Source: an uncultured Actinomycetes bacterium
GTDB lineage: Bacteria > Actinomycetota > Acidimicrobiia > Acidimicrobiales > RAAP-2
Assembly (NCBI GenBank): GCA_903900235.1
Contig: CAIUMH010000038.1
Coordinates: forward strand, 1 to 64,000
DNA length: 64,000 bases
Direction of reading: 5' to 3'
Both the position numbers and the translations under genes were made by a program. Shown here piece by piece: positions 36,056-44,680 of this stretch. Position 1 is the stretch's first letter, and each line of letters begins with the position of its first letter. The notes beneath the pieces were generated by a model. That model made no database searches and was not told where the DNA came from. It saw only the letters and a program-made list of their open reading frames with translations.

Positions 36056-36937
36056 TCATCCGATTGAGGCGCCGCCCACATAGGTCCAGGTGCCGCACCC
36101 TTGTGAGGCGAATCCGCCATGGTTGTCGCCGGTCTGGTCGCCCCCGACGGCCATCGCCATGGTGACGCTGGTCGGTCCCGTGCTCGAGCCGGCGTCCATC
36201 ACGTCCGCCGGGGTCCCGGTGAACCCCCGCAGAACCTCCCAGCGACAGTCGGGCCCACCGCTGGCCTGCCATGTCCCGTCGGCGATCCCGAGCCAGAAGG
36301 GGTGGGTCCCATCGCCGAACGGCGCCGTCGACGGGCTGGGCTGGCCGAGCCAGTAGGAGTCCGAGGCCGGCCAGGGCACCCAGGCCCCGCAGCCCGTCGC
36401 CCGGACGGCGGCGACTCCGTCGGTGAAGGCCATGAGGGACGGCCCGCTTCCCGTCCGGGTGGCGATGACCGACCCTGGGCCTGCGGAGGGGTCGGCGTAG
36501 GTCGTCCACGTGCAACTCGACGGGGACCCCGCGGTGATCCACTGGGTCCTCGATGGGACCTCGACGCCGGTGACGATCCCGCAGGTCGGAGCGACGGTGC
36601 CCGCCACCGACCCGTCGACGACCGGCCAGACCCCATCACCGGCGAGGGGTGGGACCAGACAGGGGGTTTCGACGACGGAGGTCGAGGGGGCCGAGGTCGC
36701 GGGCGTGGGGCTGGTGACCGGGCCCGCCGCGAGCTCTGACAACGGCGAGGGTTTCGACCCTGGCCCGTGAGCGGCCACCATGGCGCCCGGAACGCGGCTC
36801 GCTGTCGCCGACCGCTCGGTGCGATGGGCCGTGCCCGCGGCTGGGTGGTGCCTGCCGATGGTCACGACGACGACAGCAGAAGCGACGACCGCGGCCATGA
36901 GAGCCGCGGTCGCCGGGCGGGTCGGAATTTTGCGCAT
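36056..36937 (-). CDS. Secreted protein with cysteine/tryptophan repeats
   Basis: A 293-residue protein with an N-terminal hydrophobic helix (ATAALMAAVVASAVVVVTIG), a Ser/Thr/Pro-rich spacer, and then two or three related modules. Each runs from 'C.W' (SCTWTTYADPSAGPG; DCRWEVLRGFTGTPA) to 'GCG.W' (TGCGAWVPW; QGCGTWTYVGG), with a 'GSGPSLMAF/ GPTSVTMAM' strand between. The paired cysteines suggest disulfide-bonded beta modules outside the cell. I know similar repeats from actinobacterial secreted proteins but no function. It converges on pcnA. Confidence 0.55.
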   Translation of the reverse strand: MRKIPTRPATAALMAAVVASAVVVVTIGRHHPAAGTAHRTERSATASRVPGAMVAAHGPGSKPSPLSELAAGPVTSPTPATSAPSTSVVETPCLVPPLAGDGVWPVVDGSVAGTVAPTCGIVTGVEVPSRTQWITAGSPSSCTWTTYADPSAGPGSVIATRTGSGPSLMAFTDGVAAVRATGCGAWVPWPASDSYWLGQPSPSTAPFGDGTHPFWLGIADGTWQASGGPDCRWEVLRGFTGTPADVMDAGSSTGPTSVTMAMAVGGDQTGDNHGGFASQGCGTWTYVGGASIG

Positions 36938-36983
36938 GACCCCGAGGCTAGGGATCGCCGGGGTCGATGTCTGGTCGTCGACC

Positions 36984-38084
36984 TCAGTCCTGGGGCCAGA
37001 CCGGGCCAGTCTGGCCAGCGGCGAACTCCTCGACCATGGTCATGGCCACGTCGTCGTGGTACTGCACGGGCGGCGACTTCATGAAGTAGGCCGAAGGTCC
37101 GAGCAGCGGGCCACCGATGCCCCGATCGAGGGCGAGACGGGCGCAGCGAACGGCGTCGATGATCACACCGGCCGAGTTTGGTGAGTCCCAGACCTCGAGC
37201 TTGAGCTCAAGGTCGAGTGGCACGTCGCCGAAGTTGCGTCCCTCCATGCGGATGTAGCACCACTTGCGGTCCTTGAGCCACGGCACGTGGTCCGACGGGC
37301 CGATGTGGACATCGTCGGCGTCGAGCACCTTGTGGTCCATCTGTGAGGTGACCGATTGCGTCTTTGAGATCTTCTTCGACTCAAGCCGATCACGGTCGAG
37401 CATGTTCTTGAAGTCCATGTTCCCGCCGACGTTGAGTTGGTAGGTGTGGTCGAGGGCGAGGCCCCGGTCCTCGAACAAGCGGGTCAGGATCCGGTGGACG
37501 ATGGTTGCGCCGACCTGGCTCTTGATGTCGTCACCGATGATCGGCACGTTGGCGTCGCGGAACTTGCGGGCCCAGTCGGCGTCAGAGGCGATGAAGACCG
37601 GCACGGCATTGACGAAGGCCACCCCCGCGTCGATGGCGGCCTGGGCATAGGCTCGCTGGGCGACCTCGGATCCGACCGGCAGGTAGGACACAAGCACCTC
37701 AGCCCCGGAATCCCGAAGGGCTTGGGCGACATCGACCGCCTCGGCAGCGGACTCCTCGATCACCTCGCGGTAGTACTTCGAAAGGCCGTCGTGAGTCGGC
37801 CCCCGCTGGACCTCGACCCCAAGACCGGGGACGTCGGCGAACTTGATGGTGTTGTTCTGGCTGGCGAGGATGGCCTTGGACAGGTCGTGGCCCACCTTGA
37901 GGGCGTCGACGTCGAAGGCGGCCACAAACTCGAGGTCACTGACGTGGTAGCCGCCGAGGACGACGTGCATGAGTCCCGGGACGATCTCGTCGGGGTCGGC
38001 GCCCCGGTAGTACTCGACGCCCTGGATGAGCGAGCTGGCGCAGTTCCCGACGCCGGCGATGGCGACCTTGATGGGGGTGGGCAT
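36984..38084 (-). CDS. ino1: Myo-inositol-1-phosphate synthase
   Basis: A 366-residue NAD-dependent enzyme that cyclises glucose 6-phosphate to inositol 3-phosphate, the entry to phosphatidylinositol and mycothiol in actinobacteria. Signatures are '[20 protein letters not shown]', '[19 protein letters not shown]' and '[17 protein letters not shown]'. It lies 20 bp after the PadR gene on the same strand, as in mycobacteria (Rv0046c-Rv0047c). Confidence 0.93.
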   Translation of the reverse strand: MPTPIKVAIAGVGNCASSLIQGVEYYRGADPDEIVPGLMHVVLGGYHVSDLEFVAAFDVDALKVGHDLSKAILASQNNTIKFADVPGLGVEVQRGPTHDGLSKYYREVIEESAAEAVDVAQALRDSGAEVLVSYLPVGSEVAQRAYAQAAIDAGVAFVNAVPVFIASDADWARKFRDANVPIIGDDIKSQVGATIVHRILTRLFEDRGLALDHTYQLNVGGNMDFKNMLDRDRLESKKISKTQSVTSQMDHKVLDADDVHIGPSDHVPWLKDRKWCYIRMEGRNFGDVPLDLELKLEVWDSPNSAGVIIDAVRCARLALDRGIGGPLLGPSAYFMKSPPVQYHDDVAMTMVEEFAAGQTGPVWPQD

Positions 38085-38104
38085 GATGTCTCCTTGCTTC
38101 TTGG

Positions 38105-38761
38105 TCAGACTCCGGGCGAGGCCGGAGCGGATGGGGGGGCCGAGGCGGCCTGGTCGGATGTGAGCGGTTGAGCAGCTCGCTCGGCGGCGATGAGGTCATC
38201 GAGCCAGGCGATGTCACGGGCCACGCCATCGGCAGCGTGCTCGACGACGCTGCGGGCGTAGGTGTCGAGCCCATCGGTCCCCGCTGCTTCGTCGAGGTGC
38301 TGGACGAGCTGGGCCCGACGGCGCTCAAGCAGGGCCAGCCGGGCGGTCGGGGCGAGGTGCCGGGCGAAGGACCAGCGCAGACCGAAGGTGCGCGAATCAT
38401 CCTTCGAGGGAGCGGCATTGAGCAGTTCGGCGAAGTGGAGTAGGCCCGCATCGGTGATCCGATAGACCTTCTTGCTCCGTCGGGACCGAGTCCCGACGAG
38501 GCGACGGGCCTTGAGTGCCGCTCGTTCACCACTGAGTGACCCGGTTGAGGGCAGGATCGCTGCCTCGGTCTCGCCTTCGAGGGCGATCAGATCACCGGCG
38601 GCTTCGAGGCGAGCCAACGCGGGGTAGAGCGAGCCGAAGGAGATGTTGGCGACAAGGCCCATCTGGGCGCGAAGGCGACGACGGATCTCGTAGCCGTGGA
38701 GAGGTCCGTCTCCGAGGAGTCCAAGGATGGCGAGCTCAAGCACGAGATAATCATATCGCAT
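38105..38761 (-). CDS. PadR family transcriptional regulator
   Basis: A 218-residue regulator. The N-terminal winged helix matches PadR ([23 protein letters not shown]...[18 protein letters not shown]), and the C-terminal helical part fits the dimerisation domain. The ATG at 38761 is the family start; the ORF-track extension overlaps the divergent DUF5318 gene. An inverted repeat covers the start codon, suggesting autoregulation. Co-transcription with ino1 suggests control of inositol synthesis. Confidence 0.88.
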   Translation of the reverse strand: MRYDYLVLELAILGLLGDGPLHGYEIRRRLRAQMGLVANISFGSLYPALARLEAAGDLIALEGETEAAILPSTGSLSGERAALKARRLVGTRSRRSKKVYRITDAGLLHFAELLNAAPSKDDSRTFGLRWSFARHLAPTARLALLERRRAQLVQHLDEAAGTDGLDTYARSVVEHAADGVARDIAWLDDLIAAERAAQPLTSDQAASAPPSAPASPGV

Positions 38762-38767
38762 CGATAT
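38753..38767. promoter_or_regulatory. Inverted repeat over the PadR start, candidate operator
   Basis: ATATCG-cat-CGATAT is a perfect 6-3-6 inverted repeat centred on the PadR start codon and 16 bp before the divergent DUF5318 gene. The local AT-rich character stands out from the GC-rich surroundings. Confidence 0.45.
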
Positions 38768-38783
38768 AACGAATGGGTAGTTC

Positions 38784-39248
38784 ATGCTGCAGGAGATCAG
38801 GCTGGCCATCGCCGCTAGGGTTCTGGAGGTGAGTCGGACCAAGGGCGTCACGGGACCGGGAGAGGCATCAGTCGAGTACCGGCTGGTGCGCAATGCCAAG
38901 GCAGCGGCGGTTCGATCGGGACGTCTGTCGGCCGAGGACGTCTGCGACGCTCACCCTGAACTTCTTCGAGCGGCGCGCAACATCGGGCGTCCCACCGAGG
39001 ACCGGTGCCCGGTGTGCGACGGCGCCGTCACGGTCGAGGTCACCTATGTGTTCGGGGCCAAGCTTCCCGCCGGGGGGACCTGCCCCGGGACGGCCACCGA
39101 GCTCAAGCGCCTTCTGCGTCGAGAGGAGCCGGTTCAGGCCTACACGGTCGAGGTCTGCACCGCCTGCAAGTTCCATCACCTGCTTCGCCGGTTCCCCGGA
39201 GATGCAGCAGCCACGCCGGCTTCCCGGCGGTCGAGGAGCGGATCATGA
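38784..39248 (+). CDS. DUF5318 family zinc-ribbon-like protein
   Basis: A 154-residue protein with two Cys pairs (DRCPVCDGAV and VCTACKFHH) that could bind zinc. The N-terminal helix and overall pattern match the actinobacterial DUF5318 family, found next to ino1-PadR in mycobacteria. Function is unknown. It overlaps panB by 4 bp (ATGA) and reads away from the PadR gene. Confidence 0.75.
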   Translation: MLQEIRLAIAARVLEVSRTKGVTGPGEASVEYRLVRNAKAAAVRSGRLSAEDVCDAHPELLRAARNIGRPTEDRCPVCDGAVTVEVTYVFGAKLPAGGTCPGTATELKRLLRREEPVQAYTVEVCTACKFHHLLRRFPGDAAATPASRRSRSGS

Positions 39249-40087
39249 GAACACGTCGCACGTCAGTCCCTGCGATCCGGACCACCAAGGCCTCCGCCGG
39301 CGGGCCGCGACTGGCAATGATGACGGCCTATGACGAACCCACGGCCCGCCTGGTCGACGCTGGTGGGGTCGACCTGATCCTCGTCGGTGACTCGGTGGGC
39401 AACGTCGTCCTCGGTCACGAGGACACGCTTCGGGTCACCGTCGACGACATGGTGCATCACACCGCAGCGGTGGCCGCTGCCCGACCGGCGGCACTGATCA
39501 TCGGCGACCTGCCGTGGCTGAGCTACCACGTGACCGTGGAAGAGGCCGTGCGGTCGGCGGCGGCACTGGTGCGAGCCGGTGCCGACGCCGTCAAGCTCGA
39601 AGGCGGTGTCAACCGACTTGAGGTGATCGGGGCCATCATCGACGCGGAGATTCCGGTCATGGGACATCTCGGGCTCACCCCGCAGTCGGTCCGAGCCTTC
39701 GGCGGCTTCAAGGTTCAAGGCCGCTCCGCCGATGCCGCCGACGTGATCCGCCAGGATGCGGCGGCGCTTGAGGAGGCCGGTTGCTTCGCTGTCGTGCTCG
39801 AGGGCGTACCCGACGGCCTCGGGGCGGCGATCACCCTCGAGCGCTCGATCCCGACCATCGGCATCGGTGCGGGGCCGGCCACCGATGGTCAGGTCCTTGT
39901 CTTCCACGACGCCATGGGTCTCGGCGCCGGCACGCCGCCCAAATTCGTCCGCCAGTACCTTGACGGCGCGACCCTGCTGACCGGAGCGGTGGCGGCCTTT
40001 GTGGCGGACGTCCGCTCCGGCGGCTTCCCCGGCCCGGCTGAGTCCTATGTGACCTCCGAGGATCTGCGCAGCCACCTCAAGGGCTGA
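39245..40087 (+). CDS. panB: 3-methyl-2-oxobutanoate hydroxymethyltransferase
   Basis: A 280-residue TIM-barrel enzyme of pantothenate synthesis that transfers a hydroxymethyl group from methylene-tetrahydrofolate to ketoisovalerate. 'MMTAYDEPTARLVDAGGVDLILVGDSVGNVVLGHEDTL' and 'DAVKLEGG', 'PVMGHLGLTPQS', 'TIGIGAGPATDGQVLVFHD' are family signatures. The ATG at 39245 overlaps the DUF5318 stop. In mycobacteria the ponA1 gene occupies this place between DUF5318 and rpsF. Confidence 0.93.
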   Translation: MRTRRTSVPAIRTTKASAGGPRLAMMTAYDEPTARLVDAGGVDLILVGDSVGNVVLGHEDTLRVTVDDMVHHTAAVAAARPAALIIGDLPWLSYHVTVEEAVRSAAALVRAGADAVKLEGGVNRLEVIGAIIDAEIPVMGHLGLTPQSVRAFGGFKVQGRSADAADVIRQDAAALEEAGCFAVVLEGVPDGLGAAITLERSIPTIGIGAGPATDGQVLVFHDAMGLGAGTPPKFVRQYLDGATLLTGAVAAFVADVRSGGFPGPAESYVTSEDLRSHLKG

Positions 40088-40135
40088 TCGAGTCCGGCCG
40101 GCGGTGCTGTCGCCGAAGAACGTCTAGAGTGGTCA

Positions 40136-40209
40136 GTCCCTCGTCACACAGACGAGGGACAGTTGAGACCCTGCCCCGCGAGAGTCGTGGGGCCCGGCCA
40201 CCAGGCCGG
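40136..40209 (+). promoter_or_regulatory. Structured 5' leader of rpsF operon
   Basis: Three successive hairpins precede rpsF: GTCCCTCGTC-acaca-GACGAGGGAC (10-bp stem, 40136-40160), GCCCC...GGGGC (40173-40193) and CCGGCC-acca-GGCCGG (40194-40209). The S6:S18 complex is known to bind a leader motif of its own operon in many bacteria; whether this leader matches that motif needs a covariance search. Confidence 0.45.
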
Positions 40210-40227
40210 TCCAGAGGGAGGTTGCAC

Positions 40228-40533
40228 ATGCGGCACTACGAAGCCGTAATCATCTATGACGTATCGATTGAGCCCCAGGCCATCCAGGCCTCGCTTGATC
40301 GGTCGCTGGCACTGATCGATGAGGTTGACGGCAAGGCCGGCGCCCTCGATCGCTGGGGACGGCGTCCCTTCGCCTACGAGGTGAAGCACAAGACCGAGGG
40401 TTACTACGTCATCGTCAGCTTCACTGGCGAGCCGTCAACCGTCGCCGAGCTCGACCGGACACTGCGGATCGCCGATGAGGTGCTTCGCCACAAGATCATC
40501 CGCATCCCCGACGCCGTCGTGGCTGCGGCCTAG
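40228..40533 (+). CDS. rpsF: 30S ribosomal protein S6
   Basis: A 101-residue protein with the S6 pattern 'MRHYEAVIIYDVSIEPQAIQ' and 'DRWGRRPFAYEVKHKTEGYYVIVSF'. It pairs with S18 in the small subunit. The ATG at 40228 follows 'agagggagg'. It heads the rpsF-ssb-rpsR-rplI operon. Confidence 0.95.
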   Translation: MRHYEAVIIYDVSIEPQAIQASLDRSLALIDEVDGKAGALDRWGRRPFAYEVKHKTEGYYVIVSFTGEPSTVAELDRTLRIADEVLRHKIIRIPDAVVAAA

Positions 40534-40549
40534 GTCTGAGGAGCGCACC

Positions 40550-41011
40550 ATGGCTGACAGCACCGTGACCATCGTGGGCAACTTGGCCCGCGACCCCGAG
40601 CTCCGGTTCACCAACAGCGGCCAGGCCAACGCCTCCTTCGGCGTGGCCGTGAACCGTCGCTGGCAGAACCGACAGACCCAAGAGTGGGAGGAGCAGGTCT
40701 CCTTCTTCAATGTGGTCTGTTGGGCTGAGATGGCCGAGAACGCCGCCGAGTCCCTGACCAAGGGCATGCGCGTGGTGGTGACCGGACGTCTCGAGCAGCG
40801 CTCCTGGGAGACCAAGGAGGGCGACAAGCGCTCGGTGGTCGAAATTAGGGCTGATGAGATCGGACCTTCCCTTCGCTGGGCCAGCGCCCAGGTGACCCGA
40901 AATGAACGCAGCGATGGTGGTGGCGGCCGACCGGCCCCCCGCCCCACTGCCACAACCCAGAATGAGCCGGCGGCAGGCGCCGGCTATGGATACGACGAGG
41001 AGCCTTTCTAA
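40550..41011 (+). CDS. ssb: Single-stranded DNA-binding protein
   Basis: A 153-residue SSB with an OB fold at residues 1-110 ([20 protein letters not shown]...[18 protein letters not shown]), a glycine/proline-rich linker and the acidic interaction tip 'YDEEPF'. It coats single strands at forks and recruits partners by the tip. It follows rpsF by 16 bp and overlaps rpsR by one base. Confidence 0.95.
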   Translation: MADSTVTIVGNLARDPELRFTNSGQANASFGVAVNRRWQNRQTQEWEEQVSFFNVVCWAEMAENAAESLTKGMRVVVTGRLEQRSWETKEGDKRSVVEIRADEIGPSLRWASAQVTRNERSDGGGGRPAPRPTATTQNEPAAGAGYGYDEEPF

Positions 41012-41460
41012 TGGCCGCACGACCCCCTACCCGAACGACGAAGAGGAATCCCAAGGACCTCAAGCGCGGCTTCAAGAAGAAGCCATGCCAGTTCTGTCGC
41101 GACAAGACGGTCTGGATTGACTACAAGGACCTGAACACGCTCCGCAAGTTCATGTCCGACCGGGGCAAGATCCGCGCCCGTCGGGTGACCGGAAACTGCG
41201 AGCAGCACCAGCACGACGTTGCCGAGGCCATCAAGACGGCTCGTGAGCTCGTCCTGCTGCCCTACACCCAGCGCACGGTGACCGAGCGTCCGGCCCGTCG
41301 GGACCGTGGCGACCGCCCAGAGCGTTCGGATCGCGGCCCGCGTCGTGACGAGGGGGCTGCGAAGGAGGCCGAGGTGTCCGACGAGGTCGCCGAGACCCTT
41401 GAGGACGCTGCCGTCGTCGAGGCCGTCGAGGCCGTCGAGAGCACCGAGGAGGAGATCTGA
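41011..41460 (+). CDS. rpsR: 30S ribosomal protein S18 with long acidic tail
   Basis: The first 90 residues are S18 of the zinc-ligand (C+) type, with 'KPCQFCRDK' and '[25 protein letters not shown]'. About 60 further residues form an unusual tail: an Arg/Asp-rich part ([18 protein letters not shown]) and then a very acidic part ending in VESTEEEI. Ordinary S18 is about 75-90 residues. The tail is in one uninterrupted frame up to the TGA that overlaps the rplI ATG, so it looks genuine. Confidence 0.92.
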   Translation: MAARPPTRTTKRNPKDLKRGFKKKPCQFCRDKTVWIDYKDLNTLRKFMSDRGKIRARRVTGNCEQHQHDVAEAIKTARELVLLPYTQRTVTERPARRDRGDRPERSDRGPRRDEGAAKEAEVSDEVAETLEDAAVVEAVEAVESTEEEI

Positions 41461-41909
41461 TGAAGGTGTTGCTTCGTGAGGACATCAGGGGCGTCGGCCG
41501 TCGCGGCGACGTCGTCGAGGTGGCAGGCGGCTACGCCCGCAACTTCCTCTTCCCTGGTGGCAAGGCCCTTGAGGCCAACGGCAAGATGGAAGAGCAGGCG
41601 GAGTCGATGCGCAAGTCTCGCGACATGCGTGACGCCAAGGACCGCGCCGCCGCCCAGGCGCAAGCCGGGGTGCTCGGAGGTGCCGTCATCGGCATTCAGG
41701 CCCGCGCTGCCGCCGGTGGCCGACTCTTCGGTTCGGTGGGTCCCGTGGAGATCGTCGCGGCGATCGCCAGCCAGAAGGGCATCGAGATCGACCAGCACAA
41801 GGTCATCCTCCCAGAGCACCTCAAGGAGGTCGGTTCGAGCCAGGTGGCCATCGAGCTGTTCGACGGCGTGGTCGTCGAGGTCTCGATCGAGGTCATCGCA
41901 CAGGGCTGA
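41460..41909 (+). CDS. rplI: 50S ribosomal protein L9
   Basis: A 149-residue protein with the L9 N-terminal motif '[32 protein letters not shown]', the long connecting helix and the C-terminal RNA-binding domain (LFGSVGPVEIVAAIASQKGIEID). The ATG overlaps the rpsR stop by one base. It is the last gene before a strong terminator. Confidence 0.95.
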   Translation: MKVLLREDIRGVGRRGDVVEVAGGYARNFLFPGGKALEANGKMEEQAESMRKSRDMRDAKDRAAAQAQAGVLGGAVIGIQARAAAGGRLFGSVGPVEIVAAIASQKGIEIDQHKVILPEHLKEVGSSQVAIELFDGVVVEVSIEVIAQG

Positions 41910-41930
41910 GTACCAGCTCCCAGCAGTGCG

Positions 41931-41957
41931 ACGAGGCGCCCCATCGGGGCGCCTCGT
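41931..41957 (+). terminator. Strong hairpin terminator after rplI
   Basis: ACGAGGCGCCCC-atc-GGGGCGCCTCGT is a perfect 12-bp stem with a 3-nt loop, 21 bp after the rplI stop. Only a short 'ttcg' follows, so it is a GC-rich, U-poor terminator of the type common in actinobacteria. Confidence 0.75.
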
Positions 41958-42102
41958 TCGCGTCCCGCCATTGGTTGTCACAGGCGCCAGCGAGACTGGT
42001 CGCGTGGATCCATCTTTCGGTTGCCCACAGGGTTGTCCCCACAAGATCCACGGGCTTTCCCCCTATCGCTCCCCAGCCTCGATAGGCGACAGTTGAGGTC
42101 TC

Positions 42103-43479
42103 ATGGTCCAAGCCTTCGATACTCCTCGCCCCCGTCAGCTCCACCCATCTCCCGGATCGAGCGGGCCTCGTACCCCACCGCATGATCTGAGTGCCGAGGA
42201 ATCGCTCCTCGGCGCCATGCTGCTGAGCGGCGATGCCATCAACATCGCCGCCGCGGTCTGCACGGCGCAGGACTTCTACAAGCCCCGCCACGGCAACCTC
42301 TTCCGAGCCATGACCCAATTGAGCGACCGTGGCGAAGCGGTCGACGTGGTGACCGTCACCGACGAGATGAAGCGGACCTTGGCCGCAGATCTGGTCGCCG
42401 ATCCGGCAGAGCTTGTCGAGCTGCAGTCGACGACCCCATCGGTGGCCAATGTGCAGCACTACGCCACCATCGTCAAGGAACTCTCCACCCTGCGGCGTCT
42501 CGCAGCGGTGGCAGGAGAGATCTCCGACCTGGCCTACTCCTCTCCGTCCGATGTCGAGCAGGCCGTCGACGAGGCCGAGATCAAGCTCATGGAGATCTCC
42601 GATTCGCGCAGCGCCGACACCATGGTGCTGCTGAACGATCTGATCGACCCCAGTCTCGACAGGATCGACCAGTTGTCCAAGAATGGTGGTCAGGTCACCG
42701 GCATCCGTACTGGTTACATCGACGTCGACCGGGTGCTATCCGGCCTCCAGCCGTCTTCACTCTCGATCATTGGCGCTCGACCAGCCATGGGAAAGACAGC
42801 CTTTGCTCTCGGGATCCTCGTCCACGTGGGCGTGATGGAGCGCAAGCCGGCACTGCTGTTCTCTCTCGAGATGAGCCACCTCGAGCTGACCCAACGCCTC
42901 TTGGCCTCAGAATCGAGCGTCGATGCTCAGAAGATGAAGCTCGGCCAGCTCAACGAGTCTGACTGGGTGAAGGTGAACAACCAGGTCACCCGGCTCTCCA
43001 ACGCACCGATCTATATCGACGACAACCCCCATCTGACCGTGATGGACATCCGGAGCCGGGCTCGCCGACTCAAGAAGCAGCACGGTGAGCTGGGCCTGGT
43101 GATGATCGACTACCTGCAGCTGATGACGGGCCGCTCCAAAGCAGAGAATCGGCAGGTTGAGGTGGCTGAGATGAGCCGTGGCCTCAAGATCCTGGCGCGT
43201 GAGCTCGAGTGCCCGGTGGTGGCGCTCTCACAGCTGTCCCGTGGCCTCGAGCAGCGCCAAGACAAGCGCCCGATGCTCTCGGACCTCCGAGAGTCCGGCT
43301 CGCTCGAGCAGGACGCCGATGTCGTGATGTTCCTCTACCGCGAGCAGGCCTACGATCCCCAGGCCTCCCCTGAGGCCGAGGTCATCATCGCCAAGCACCG
43401 CAATGGACCGACCGACACTGCACGTCTGGTGTTCCGCAGCCACCTGGCCCGCTTCGACAACCTCGGCCGCGGCAACTGA
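42103..43479 (+). CDS. dnaB: Replicative DNA helicase DnaB
   Basis: A 458-residue hexameric helicase. The N-terminal domain starts around 'HDLSAEESLLGAMLLSGDAI'. The RecA-like domain has Walker A 'IGARPAMGKTAFALGI' and Walker B 'GLVMIDYLQLMTG', followed by 'LSRGLEQRQDKRPMLSDLRESGSLEQDADVVMFLYR'. The frame is continuous and of normal length, so there is no intein, unlike several mycobacterial dnaB genes. It has its own upstream gap after the rplI terminator and works with DciA. Confidence 0.96.
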   Translation: MVQAFDTPRPRQLHPSPGSSGPRTPPHDLSAEESLLGAMLLSGDAINIAAAVCTAQDFYKPRHGNLFRAMTQLSDRGEAVDVVTVTDEMKRTLAADLVADPAELVELQSTTPSVANVQHYATIVKELSTLRRLAAVAGEISDLAYSSPSDVEQAVDEAEIKLMEISDSRSADTMVLLNDLIDPSLDRIDQLSKNGGQVTGIRTGYIDVDRVLSGLQPSSLSIIGARPAMGKTAFALGILVHVGVMERKPALLFSLEMSHLELTQRLLASESSVDAQKMKLGQLNESDWVKVNNQVTRLSNAPIYIDDNPHLTVMDIRSRARRLKKQHGELGLVMIDYLQLMTGRSKAENRQVEVAEMSRGLKILARELECPVVALSQLSRGLEQRQDKRPMLSDLRESGSLEQDADVVMFLYREQAYDPQASPEAEVIIAKHRNGPTDTARLVFRSHLARFDNLGRGN

Positions 43480-43544
43480 CGGTCCCCTCCTCTTGACTCC
43501 CCGCGCTGTAATTTTTGGCGCACACAACCTAGGGGGGTCACACC

Positions 43545-43922
43545 ATGTCGGGAATCATCGCAGCGAGCTCGGCGCTCTCGACGCCGTTCATGGTCGGCAG
43601 CGCGATAGTCCTCGTCCTCGAGATCCTCGCCTTCTGGATGATCTTCTTCAAGGCCGGTCGCCCCGGATGGGCAGCCATCATCCCGATCTACAACCTCTAC
43701 ACGATGTGCAAGGTTGCCGGCCGGCCCGGGTGGTGGTGGATCCTGTTCCTGATCCCGTTCGTCAACATCGTGGTTGTCTTCATCGTCTACATCGAGATCG
43801 CCAAAGCCTTCGGCAAGGGGACGTTCTTCGGCGTGATGATGGTGGTCTTCCCCATGATCTGCGCACTGATCCTCGGCCTCGGCTCCTCGACCTACACCTT
43901 GCCCGAGCGGGCTCGAGCCTGA
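43545..43922 (+). CDS. DUF5684-like small membrane protein
   Basis: A 125-residue protein with three or four hydrophobic segments and a duplicated 'GRPGW' element (FKAGRPGWAAIIPIYN and VAGRPGWWWILFLIPFVN), which is typical of the DUF5684 family. Function is unknown. A 'gggggg' run precedes the ATG. It stands alone between dnaB and a convergent methyltransferase gene. Confidence 0.7.
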   Translation: MSGIIAASSALSTPFMVGSAIVLVLEILAFWMIFFKAGRPGWAAIIPIYNLYTMCKVAGRPGWWWILFLIPFVNIVVVFIVYIEIAKAFGKGTFFGVMMVVFPMICALILGLGSSTYTLPERARA

Positions 43923-43941
43923 TCGGGAGCTGGGCTAGGTC

Positions 43942-44541
43942 TCAGCCTGTCGGTCGCCGGGCGACCACCACGGTGTCGATGGCCTCGGCCGGACCCTCCG
44001 GCGTCGACACGACGCGGATCCGGCGACCCGTCTCGATGGTCTCGAGGTCGCCGAGCACCCTTGTGACGTCGTCGGGCTGGTAGCAGACTGACGGATCCTG
44101 AGGACCGCCGTGGCCACTCGTCACGTTCTCGATGTCATGGGCCACCACGACCAGGGTCCCGCCCGGTGCCACGGAGGCCACGGCGGCCTCAAGGGCGCGG
44201 GCGCGCCCTGGCTCAGGGAGCTGAAGGTACAGCATCACGACCAGGTCGAATGGGTCCTCGCAGCGCCATGAGGTGGCGTCGGCCTCGATGGTGGTGACGG
44301 TCACCCCTCGAGCGGCGGCCAGATTGGCGGCCTTGTCCAGTCCGACGGGCGAGAAGTCCACGCAGGTGGCATCCCAGCCCCGCTCGGCGAGCCAGACCGA
44401 GCTCCGGCCTTCACCCCCGGCGAGATCCAGCGATCGGCCGGGAGAGAGGCTTCTGGTGAACTCCACCAGAAACTCGTTCGCTCGATCGGTCCAGACGAGC
44501 TCTCGGCCCGCGTAGCGCTCGTCCCAGTCACTCGAATCCAT
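43942..44541 (-). CDS. Class I SAM-dependent methyltransferase
   Basis: A 199-residue protein of the TehB/UbiE-like class. It has 'WDERYAGRELVWTDRANEFLVEF' at the N-terminus, motif I 'SLDLAGGEGRSSVWLAERG', motif II-like 'ATCVDFSPVGLDKAANLA' and the post-I region 'DPFDLVVMLYLQLPEP'. The substrate is unknown; the short N-terminus is typical of small-molecule or thiopurine-type enzymes. It is downstream of a strong terminator that separates it from the SDR gene. Confidence 0.75.
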   Translation of the reverse strand: MDSSDWDERYAGRELVWTDRANEFLVEFTRSLSPGRSLDLAGGEGRSSVWLAERGWDATCVDFSPVGLDKAANLAAARGVTVTTIEADATSWRCEDPFDLVVMLYLQLPEPGRARALEAAVASVAPGGTLVVVAHDIENVTSGHGGPQDPSVCYQPDDVTRVLGDLETIETGRRIRVVSTPEGPAEAIDTVVVARRPTG

Positions 44542-44614
44542 GGTCGACCTCCTGGTCTCATCCTGAGGCTACCCACGTTGACGGAGGCCGCGACCGTCGG
44601 GCTGAGCCGGGACG

Positions 44615-44650
44615 CGACGATCCCCGGGCCATGGGGCCCGGGGATCGTCG
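44615..44650 (-). terminator. Very strong hairpin terminator after the SDR gene
   Basis: CGACGATCCCCGGGCC-atgg-GGCCCGGGGATCGTCG is a perfect 16-bp stem with a 4-nt loop, 30 bp beyond the SDR stop on the minus strand. No U-run follows. The symmetry means it could act in either direction. Confidence 0.7.
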
Positions 44651-44680
44651 GAGATCAGCGGCGGATCGCTCCGCCCGTCA

